Below, piece by piece: positions 47,311-53,965 of a DNA stretch of 64,000 bases (within the stretch, counting starts at the first letter, position 1; each line of letters begins with the position of its first letter). The translations under genes were made by a program, and so were the position numbers. The notes beneath the pieces are model-generated. The model was not told the origin of the DNA and did not search any database. It saw only the letters and a list, made by a program, of their open reading frames with translations. The stretch is from Paenarthrobacter nicotinovorans (GTDB lineage Bacteria > Actinomycetota > Actinomycetes > Actinomycetales > Micrococcaceae), in NCBI RefSeq assembly GCF_021919345.1, contig NZ_CP089293.1:2108001-2172000 (forward strand), read 5' to 3'.

Positions 47311-48204
47311 TCAGACGTTGGCGATGTGCCGCACAGCGTCGAGGTACGGCATATTGATCGCGGCGTCCGCCACTGCACGGACCGCGGGCTTGGCGTTGAA
47401 TGCCACACCGATCCCGGCCGCGCCCAGCATGTCGAGGTCGTTCGCGCCGTCACCGACAGCGATCGTGTGCGCCAACTCGATTCCTTCGGCCGCAGCCCAC
47501 TGCCTCAAGTACTTCTCCTTGGCTGCCCGATCGATGACGGCCCCCAGGACTTTGCCGGTCAACGCGCCGTCGACGATTTCAAGCTCATTGGCAATCCAGT
47601 AATCAAGGCCCAGATCTTCTGCGATGGGCCCAAGGATCTGGTTGAAGCCACCGGAAACAACAGCCACCACGTGGCCGGCCGCCTTGAACGCGGCTACGAG
47701 TTCTGCCGCACCCAAGCTGAGGCGCACCTCGTCGCGGACGGAATTCACGACGTCGGCCGGCAGGCCCGCCAACACGGCCACACGCGCATGGAGGCTCTGC
47801 GCAAAATCCAATTCACCCCGCATGGCAGCTTCGGTGACGGCAGCGACCTCTTCGCGCTTGCCCGCATATGCTGCGAGCAGCTCGATGACTTCCTGCTGGA
47901 TGAGCGTTGAATCCACATCCATGATGAGCAGCTTGCGCCCTGCCTGCCGAAGGCTTGCAGGCACCAGGGCGGTATCGGCGCCCTCGACGGCAGCTTCGGC
48001 CACCCGGCGTCGAAGATTGGACAGCTCGGCGGGGGAGTCAAGCCGCACGTTCAATTCAGACGTAGAGACGCCGAACCTGTCATCGCCGCTGTGTGATTCC
48101 GCTGACACTTCTGCGCCTGCGTCGGCCAGTACCTTGCGCACGCCCTCAAGCGAATCGGGGGAAAGTTTCACGCCATAGCTGACCGCAGCCAAGTTCGAAG
48201 TCAT
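47311..48204 (-). CDS. serB: Phosphoserine phosphatase
   Basis: Last step of serine biosynthesis, a HAD-family enzyme. The 297-residue product has an N-terminal ACT-like region (about 85 residues) and the catalytic HAD core. Motif I is MDVDSTLIQQE, with both catalytic Asp. Motif II lies in VVAVVSGGFNQIL, and motif III/IV reads TIAVGDGANDLDML. ATG start at 48204. It ends in a terminator with a T-run. Confidence 0.95.
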   Translation of the reverse strand: MTSNLAAVSYGVKLSPDSLEGVRKVLADAGAEVSAESHSGDDRFGVSTSELNVRLDSPAELSNLRRRVAEAAVEGADTALVPASLRQAGRKLLIMDVDSTLIQQEVIELLAAYAGKREEVAAVTEAAMRGELDFAQSLHARVAVLAGLPADVVNSVRDEVRLSLGAAELVAAFKAAGHVVAVVSGGFNQILGPIAEDLGLDYWIANELEIVDGALTGKVLGAVIDRAAKEKYLRQWAAAEGIELAHTIAVGDGANDLDMLGAAGIGVAFNAKPAVRAVADAAINMPYLDAVRHIANV

Positions 48205-48314
48205 GGCCTCAATCCTACTGAGGGCGGTCCGTCCACCCGAAACTGTTTCGACTCATATACGAGCAGAAACATCAGTTATCAGTCATGTGCAGTTTTGTCC
48301 TAGTGTCTACTGCT

Positions 48315-49100
48315 ATGAGTGATGTTCTGGAATTGGCCTCCGTCAGCGTTGTCCGCGGCAAGAAGACCCTGCTGGACAAGGTGGACTGGCAGGTCAACGA
48401 AGGCGAACGTTGGGTCATCCTTGGCCCGAACGGCGCGGGCAAGACGACTCTTCTCCAGATTGCGGCCGCGCGCCTCCATCCCAGCAGCGGCAAGGCCGGA
48501 ATCCTCGACGAAACCCTGGGTCGTGTCGATGTCTTCGAACTCCGGCCCCGGATCGGACTCTCCTCCGCAGCGCTGGCTACCCAGATCCCCGAGCATGAGA
48601 ACGTCCTGAACGTAGTGGTCACTGCAGCGTACGGCGTCACCGGCCGCTGGCGGGAAGGCTATGAGCGCGACGACGAACGGCGCGCCTTTGGCCTCCTGAA
48701 CGACTGGGGGATGGGCCCCCTTCTCAACCGCACCTTCGCAACATTGTCTGAAGGTGAGCGGAAGAGGGTACAGATCGCCCGCGCCCTGATGACCGACCCC
48801 GAACTGCTCTTGCTGGATGAGCCTGCCGCCGGCCTTGATCTTGGCGGCCGCGAAGAGCTGGTTCACAAACTCGGCGAACTCGCCAGCGACCCGGCCGCGC
48901 CGGCCATGGTCCTGGTAACCCACCACCTTGAAGAAGTACCTCCGGGATTCACCCACGCCATGCTGCTCCGGGAAGGGGGCGTGGTGGCTGCCGGTCCCAT
49001 CAAGGACGTCCTCACTGACGAGCACCTCGGCAACACCTTTGGCCTGGCCCTGGACGTTTCCGAAAACGCCGGGCGCTACACAGCCACCGCACGGCGCTAG
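48315..49100 (+). CDS. ABC transporter ATP-binding protein (ModF/YlmA-like)
   Basis: A 261-residue ABC ATPase. ATG 48315 (MSDVLELASVSVVRGKK) is preferred to the earlier in-frame ATG 48285. Walker A is LGPNGAGKTT, the signature LSEGERKRVQIARA (Glu for the first Gly), Walker B LLLLDEPAAGLDLGGRE and switch VTHHLEEVP. TAGTGT at 48301-48306 may be a near-start -10 box. It has no permease partner; the TauE-type exporter gene follows after 17 bases. Single-domain proteins like this occur widely without transport partners, so the role is unknown. Confidence 0.88.
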   Translation: MSDVLELASVSVVRGKKTLLDKVDWQVNEGERWVILGPNGAGKTTLLQIAAARLHPSSGKAGILDETLGRVDVFELRPRIGLSSAALATQIPEHENVLNVVVTAAYGVTGRWREGYERDDERRAFGLLNDWGMGPLLNRTFATLSEGERKRVQIARALMTDPELLLLDEPAAGLDLGGREELVHKLGELASDPAAPAMVLVTHHLEEVPPGFTHAMLLREGGVVAAGPIKDVLTDEHLGNTFGLALDVSENAGRYTATARR

Positions 49101-49117
49101 GGCGGTCCGGGACAAAC

Positions 49118-49903
49118 GTGGAGATTCTTAGCAGCATCCTGGTCTTTTTTGCGGGCCTGTGGGCCGGCACCATCAACGCAGTAGTCGGCTCGGGCACCTT
49201 GGTGACCTTCCCCGTGCTGATCGCCCTGGGTGTGGCGCCCGTCGTCGCTTCCATGAGCAACGCGATGGGTCTCGTCGCCGGTACGGCCGCTGGCGCCTGG
49301 GGTTACCGCCGCGAACTGGCCGGCCGCGGCAGGCAGCTGCTCAAGCTGATGCCGGCATCGCTGTTGGGTGGCATCACCGGCGCATGGCTGCTCCTCCACC
49401 TGCCGGAAAAGGTGTTTGGCTACGTGGCACCTGTCCTGCTGGTCGCAGCCTTGCTCATGGTGCTGTTCCAGCCCAAACTCCAGGCATGGATCCGCAACAG
49501 GGAACAGAACCCCGAGCATGCCATCAAGGACAAGAGCCACGGCATCCTCCTGGTGGTCCTGATCTACCTCGCCGGGGTTTACGGCGGTTACTTTGTGGCC
49601 GCGCAAGGAATCCTCCTGGTGGGGATCCTCGGAGTTTTCCTCTCCGGCACCATGCAAAATGCCAACGCCATGAAGAACATCCTCACCCTGACGGTGAACA
49701 TGGTTGCCGCTGTTTCCTATCTCATCTTCGCCTTCGACAGAATCAACTGGTGGGTCGTCCTGCTCATTGCCGTCAGCTCCACGATCGGCGGGCTGCTTGG
49801 ATCGAAGGTTGGCCGGAAGTTGTCGCCCAAGGTGTTGCGCGGCGTCATCTTCACCCTCGGTATTGTGGCGCTTGGCTTCATGATCGCCAACCTCCTGAAG
49901 TGA
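49118..49903 (+). CDS. TauE/SafE-family sulfite exporter-like permease
   Basis: A 261-residue membrane protein with about eight hydrophobic segments. The first repeat has LWAGTINAVVGSGTLVTFPVL with the family's GGG/GSG-type motif, and the second repeat contains GGYFVAAQGILLVGILGVF. Family members move sulfite, sulfoacetate, sulfolactate or other anions. GTG start. It lies between an ABC ATPase and a methyltransferase gene with 17- and 7-base gaps, so all three may be co-transcribed. Confidence 0.9.
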   Translation: MEILSSILVFFAGLWAGTINAVVGSGTLVTFPVLIALGVAPVVASMSNAMGLVAGTAAGAWGYRRELAGRGRQLLKLMPASLLGGITGAWLLLHLPEKVFGYVAPVLLVAALLMVLFQPKLQAWIRNREQNPEHAIKDKSHGILLVVLIYLAGVYGGYFVAAQGILLVGILGVFLSGTMQNANAMKNILTLTVNMVAAVSYLIFAFDRINWWVVLLIAVSSTIGGLLGSKVGRKLSPKVLRGVIFTLGIVALGFMIANLLK

Positions 49904-49910
49904 TCCCGGG

Positions 49911-50720
49911 GTGACATTCCACTACCTTGAGTCCGCTGACGATCCACGCGTCAGTGACTACACAACACTTACCGATGTGCACCTCCGGAAGCTCCGGGAG
50001 CCGCGCGAGGGCATGTATATCGCCGAGTCCTCCAGAGTCCTGCGCAGGGCGTTGGCCGCCGGCCACCAGCCGCGTTCCTTCTTCCTGGCCGAGAAGTGGC
50101 TGGAGGACCTCACCGACGTCTTCCAGGCCTATCCGGACGTGCCGGTCTTCATTGGGAAAGCGGCACTCCTGGAGGAAATCACGGGCTTCCACCTCCACCG
50201 GGGAGCCATGGCCGCCATGCACCGCCCGGCTCCCGTCCCGCTGGAGGAGCTCCTGGCATCCGCCAGGCGCGTCGCCGTGCTCGAAGACATCGTGGACCAC
50301 ACCAATGTGGGGGCTATTTTCCGGTCGGCGGCTGCACTGGGGGTGGACGCCGTCCTGGTCTCGCCACGGTGCGGCGACCCGTTGTACCGCCGCAGCGTGC
50401 GCGTCAGCATGGGCACGGTCTTCCAGGTCCCCTGGGCACGTGTGGAGAGCTGGCCACAGGACCTGGGCCGCCTCAAGGAACAGGGCTTCACCGTGGCAGC
50501 CATGGAACTGACAGACGACGCCCTGGACCTTGACGACCTCGCCGCCAGGGAGCTCCCGAAACTGGCGCTGGTGCTGGGAACCGAAGGTGCCGGCATGAGC
50601 GCAGAGACCCTTGCCGCCGTCGACCTCGCCGTCAAGATCCCCATGCGCGCCGGCGTCGATTCCCTCAACGTGGCAGCTGCCTCCGCCGTGGCATTCTGGG
50701 AACTCCGTCCGCGGGGCTGA
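49911..50720 (+). CDS. TrmH/SpoU-family RNA methyltransferase
   Basis: A 269-residue SPOUT 2'-O-ribose methyltransferase acting on rRNA or tRNA. The N-terminal L30e-like substrate domain (HLRKLREPREGMYIAESSRVL) precedes the knot domain with the conserved LEDIVDHTNVGAIFRSAAALGVD, SMGTVFQVPW, LVLGTEGAGMS and IPMRAGVDSLNVAAASAV. GTG start after a GATCCCGGG stretch, 7 bases after the permease stop. The target nucleotide cannot be determined. Confidence 0.93.
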   Translation: MTFHYLESADDPRVSDYTTLTDVHLRKLREPREGMYIAESSRVLRRALAAGHQPRSFFLAEKWLEDLTDVFQAYPDVPVFIGKAALLEEITGFHLHRGAMAAMHRPAPVPLEELLASARRVAVLEDIVDHTNVGAIFRSAAALGVDAVLVSPRCGDPLYRRSVRVSMGTVFQVPWARVESWPQDLGRLKEQGFTVAAMELTDDALDLDDLAARELPKLALVLGTEGAGMSAETLAAVDLAVKIPMRAGVDSLNVAAASAVAFWELRPRG

Positions 50721-50861
50721 CGCCGGTTCGTATGGCGTGTTCGTTTCGGCTATGATTGGTTGTTGGCCCGGAAGCTGGAATGTTGCATTGCAGTCCACGG
50801 ACCACCTCCATTCATACCTGGCAGCTGGCAAAATCCAGTTGCGTGAACAAAAGGTCCCATT

Positions 50862-51119
50862 ATGAAGTCTGATATCCACCCGAAGTACGAAGCTGTTGTA
50901 TTCAACGACCTGGCTTCCGGTACGCAGTTCCTGACCAAGTCCACCGTGTCTTCCTCGAAGACCATCGAGTGGGAAGACGGAAACACCTACCCGGTTATCG
51001 ACGTCGAAATCTCCTCGGAGTCCCACCCGTTCTACACGGGCAAGCAGCGCATCATGGACTCCGCTGGCCGCGTCGAGCGCTTCAACGCCCGCTTCAAGGG
51101 CTTCGGCGGCAAGAAGTAA
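50862..51119 (+). CDS. rpmE2: 50S ribosomal protein L31 type B
   Basis: The 85-residue product is the longer type B form of L31. It has [16 protein letters not shown] at the start and [20 protein letters not shown], with the family end [15 protein letters not shown]. It contains no Cys, so it lacks the zinc ribbon of type A. In many bacteria type B replaces type A under zinc limitation under Zur control. No Zur-like palindrome was seen in the 140-base leader. ATG start with AAAAGG nine bases upstream. A strong terminator follows. Confidence 0.96.
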   Translation: MKSDIHPKYEAVVFNDLASGTQFLTKSTVSSSKTIEWEDGNTYPVIDVEISSESHPFYTGKQRIMDSAGRVERFNARFKGFGGKK

Positions 51120-51140
51120 CCACTTCACCCCAAGGCTTTC

Positions 51141-51181
51141 AAAAGCCCGCATTACCGGATTCTCCGGCAATGCGGGCTTTT
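51141..51181 (+). terminator. Terminator after the L31 gene
   Basis: AAAAGCCCGCATT (51141-51153) pairs with AATGCGGGCTTTT (51169-51181), a perfect 13-base outer stem ending in TTTT. An inner CCGGA/TCCGG stem with a TTC loop continues the structure. Confidence 0.85.
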
Positions 51182-51205
51182 GCGTTTTCCGGCAAGATGG
51201 AAACC

Positions 51206-52306
51206 ATGACTTCCCAGCCGACACCTGAAACCGATAACGACGACGCCGGGACCCGCCTTCACGGCGAATATAAAGTTCCCGGCGGCAAACTGGTGGTGGT
51301 GGACCTGGATGTGGTGGACGGCCTGTTTGCCAACGTTTCGCTGAGCGGCGACTTCTTCCTCGAACCCGATGAAGCCCTGCAGGACATCAATGGGGCACTG
51401 ACAGGACTTCCCGGGAACTCAACAGCAGCAGATATTGCCGCGTCGGTCAGCGCCGGATTGCCCGCCGGCGCAACGCTGTTCGGTTTCTCCGCAGAGGCTG
51501 TGGCCATTACAGTCCGACGCGCATTGTCCAAAGCCACCAGCTGGGACGACCACCAGTGGGATGTCATCCCGCCGTCAGTTCTCCCGACCCATGTGAACGT
51601 CGCACTGGACGAAGTACTGACCGAAGAGGTCGGCGCCGGGTTGCGTAATCCCACGCTAAGGTTCTGGGACTGGGAGGAGCCATCAGTAGTCATCGGCAGC
51701 TTCCAATCGGTCAAGAACGAGGTTGATCCTGAGGGCGTTGCCCGCCACGGCATCACCGTGGTCCGCCGGATCAGCGGCGGCGGAGCCATGTTCATGGAGG
51801 CCGGCAACTGCATCACGTATTCCCTGTACCTGCCACAGACCCTGGTGGACGGCATCAGCTTCGCCGACTCATACGCGTTCCTGGATGCCTGGGTCATGGC
51901 AGCACTCGAGAAGCTGGGAATCACCGCTTTTTATGTGCCCCTCAATGACATCGCAACGGACCAGGGCAAGATCGGCGGAGCCGCCCAGAAGCGGCTTGCC
52001 AACGGCGGCATGCTCCATCACGTCACCATGAGCTACGACATCGACGCCGACAAAATGGTCGAAGTGCTGCGGATCGGCAAGGAGAAGCTTTCGGACAAGG
52101 GCACCCGCAGCGCCAAGAAACGCGTGGACCCCTTGCGTCGCCAGACCGGCATGGCGCGGGCCGCAATCCTGCAGGCCATGCAGGATGTCTTTACCGAGCG
52201 ATACGGTGCCTCAGAGTCCGTGCTCACTGAAGCAGAGCTCGCAGAAGCCAGGAAACGCGTGGACTCCAAGTTCGGTACCAGTGAATGGCTGAACCGGGTT
52301 CCCTGA
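51206..52306 (+). CDS. Lipoate-protein ligase-like protein with N-terminal accessory domain
   Basis: A 366-residue protein (ATG 51206; ATG 51197 also possible) of the lipoate/biotin ligase superfamily. Residues about 18-100 (HGEYKVPGGKLVVVDLDVVD, SGDFFLEPDEALQDI) resemble the accessory LplA C-terminal domain, known as the separate LplB in Thermoplasma. The catalytic domain with RRISGGGAMFMEAGNCITYS and the Lys-containing DQGKIGGAAQKR follows. Thus the usual domain order is reversed. The enzyme probably activates lipoate and attaches it to 2-oxoacid dehydrogenase subunits or GcvH; octanoate use is possible. Confidence 0.85.
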   Translation: MTSQPTPETDNDDAGTRLHGEYKVPGGKLVVVDLDVVDGLFANVSLSGDFFLEPDEALQDINGALTGLPGNSTAADIAASVSAGLPAGATLFGFSAEAVAITVRRALSKATSWDDHQWDVIPPSVLPTHVNVALDEVLTEEVGAGLRNPTLRFWDWEEPSVVIGSFQSVKNEVDPEGVARHGITVVRRISGGGAMFMEAGNCITYSLYLPQTLVDGISFADSYAFLDAWVMAALEKLGITAFYVPLNDIATDQGKIGGAAQKRLANGGMLHHVTMSYDIDADKMVEVLRIGKEKLSDKGTRSAKKRVDPLRRQTGMARAAILQAMQDVFTERYGASESVLTEAELAEARKRVDSKFGTSEWLNRVP

Positions 52307-52312
52307 CCATCA

Positions 52313-52341
52313 TGACCGGAGTTGGATTGACCGGAGTTGGA
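52313..52341. repeat. 15-base tandem duplication after the lipoate ligase gene
   Basis: TGACCGGAGTTGGA occurs at 52313-52326 and again at 52328-52341, spacing 15 bases, in the short gap between two convergent genes. No hairpin terminator is seen there. A recent duplication is likely and it is probably functionally neutral. Confidence 0.6.
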
Positions 52342-52369
52342 AACTGCCGGGTTCTGGATACTGTCGGGT

Positions 52370-53068
52370 TCACTGCGCACGCCCATGCACCGGCCGGGCG
52401 TTCACCGGGGGCTCGCCAACTTCGTCGATGGTATGGCCGCTGCAGGCAGTTGTGGTGACGCTGGCCCCTTCGATGCGGGAAACGGTAAACCATCTCATCG
52501 CGTCGCGCAGCCGGCACCACCCCACCAGGTACCACCGGCCGTTCGTGGAGGCGAAAAGCACAGGTTCCACGTCGCGGATGGTCGTAGTCCCGTCTGCCGA
52601 GGTGTAACTGATACGGACCACGCGCTGCGCGGCCATTGCTTCCTCCAGCGCTGACCTGGTTTTGCGCGACGGGGAGCGAACCTCATTGACCCAGATGCGA
52701 CCGGCCAGTTCGTCTGCTTTAGCCTTGGTTCCGGGATCGAGGACGTCCAGGATTTTGTGGATACCCGCTGCGGCCAGGTCTGCGTACGGCGCATCGGGCG
52801 CTGCGGACACAGCCGCCATGAGGGCCACGGCCTGCGCCGGGGACAGGGTGACGGGCGGCAGAGAGGACCCTGCAGCCAGTCCGTAACCACCGCCGGGGCC
52901 TGGGCGGGACCAGATGGGCGCCCCACTGTTCTCCAGGGCATCAAGGTCTCTCTTTACGGTACGTACTGATACCGCGAACTCCCTGGCCAACATTTCGGCG
53001 GAGACCCCCCGGGCACCGCTGCGGCGCAACATCTCAGAGAGGGCATGGAGCCGTTCGACTCTTCTCAC
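52370..53068 (-). CDS. WYL-domain transcriptional regulator (YafY family)
   Basis: A 232-residue regulator from GTG 53068 (MRRVERLHALSEMLRR). GGGAAG lies about ten bases upstream, and the extension to 53173 crosses the divergent promoter. The N-terminal HTH (SAEMLAREFAVSVRTVKRDL) with a wing ending RPGPGGGYGLA is followed by a WYL domain (VRISYTSADGTTTIRDVEP, GRWYLVGWCRLRDAMRWF). Such proteins bind ligands or nucleic acids and commonly control the neighbouring divergent gene, here the alpha/beta hydrolase gene. Confidence 0.92.
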   Translation of the reverse strand: MRRVERLHALSEMLRRSGARGVSAEMLAREFAVSVRTVKRDLDALENSGAPIWSRPGPGGGYGLAAGSSLPPVTLSPAQAVALMAAVSAAPDAPYADLAAAGIHKILDVLDPGTKAKADELAGRIWVNEVRSPSRKTRSALEEAMAAQRVVRISYTSADGTTTIRDVEPVLFASTNGRWYLVGWCRLRDAMRWFTVSRIEGASVTTTACSGHTIDEVGEPPVNARPVHGRAQ

Positions 53069-53090
53069 TGTTCGAATCTTCCCAAATTCA

Positions 53091-53107
53091 TGACACAAAT
53101 AGTGACA
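53091..53107. promoter_or_regulatory. Direct TGACA repeats in the WYL regulator/hydrolase promoter region
   Basis: TGACA at 53091-53095 and 53103-53107, 12 bases apart, lie in the 73-base gap between the divergent genes. They are candidates for the regulator's binding site or for a -35 element. Confidence 0.3.
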
Positions 53108-53141
53108 TACCCTTGTCCACGGCGCCTGCGAGGGTGGTGTC

Positions 53142-53882
53142 ATGACAACTTCCACTAACCGCCCAACCATCATTCTCCTCGCCGGCCACTGGTTGGGCGC
53201 TTGGGCCTGGGACGAGGTCCTGGAACACTTGGGGTCCCATGACTCACGCGCGACGGCATTGACCTTGCCCGGCCTCGATCCCGACGACCCCGACCGTGCC
53301 GCGAGGACCCTCGACGATCAGGCAGCAGCGATCCTGGACGCCATGGCGCGACTCGGGGTATCCGAAGACCAGCCGGCGGTCCTCGTCGCCCACAGTGGTG
53401 CAAACGCACCTGCCAGCCTCGTCCTGGACCGACGCCCTAAGCTCATCCACCGAATGGTCTGGGTAGACTCGGGCCCTCTGGCGCCGGGAAGTATCTTCGC
53501 CCCGGACTTTCCGGACGGGGTGGCGGAGCTTCCGTTGCCGTCCATCGATGTCCTCGCAAGCCAAGTGAGCCTGGAAGGCCTGAACACCGGGGACCTTGAG
53601 CGCTTCCAGGCCAGGGCCGTCCCGGAACCCGGCCCCGTGCTTCGTCAGCCCGTCGAGCTCACGAACGATGCCCGCCGCAAGGTCCCCACCACACTGGTGT
53701 GCTGCTCGATACCCGGCACGACCGTGTTGGAGCTCGCCCACTCAGGCCATGGCATGTTTGCCGAAGTCGCGCACATCGAGAACCTCGACGTTCTTGACCT
53801 CCCCACGGGGCACTGGCCCATGTGGAGCCGTCCCCGCGACCTCGCCAGGGCCATTCAGTCAGAAGCTACCCGGAACAACTGA
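53142..53882 (+). CDS. Alpha/beta hydrolase
   Basis: A 246-residue single-domain hydrolase. The oxyanion region is LAGHWLGAWAWDEVLEHL, the nucleophile lies in VLVAHSGANAPASLV (Ser in a HSG elbow), and the C-terminal catalytic His is probably the one in LPTGHWPMWSRP. No signal peptide. The substrate is unknown; relatives include esterases and lactone hydrolases. Divergent from a YafY-type regulator, which probably controls it. Confidence 0.88.
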   Translation: MTTSTNRPTIILLAGHWLGAWAWDEVLEHLGSHDSRATALTLPGLDPDDPDRAARTLDDQAAAILDAMARLGVSEDQPAVLVAHSGANAPASLVLDRRPKLIHRMVWVDSGPLAPGSIFAPDFPDGVAELPLPSIDVLASQVSLEGLNTGDLERFQARAVPEPGPVLRQPVELTNDARRKVPTTLVCCSIPGTTVLELAHSGHGMFAEVAHIENLDVLDLPTGHWPMWSRPRDLARAIQSEATRNN

Positions 53883-53965
53883 AGAGCATTCCTGGACCGC
53901 CGGCGCGGAGAGCCTGCGCAGCCTGCAGGAGCAGGAACGGGCTTGGGTCCGGTCCTGAATGACAG

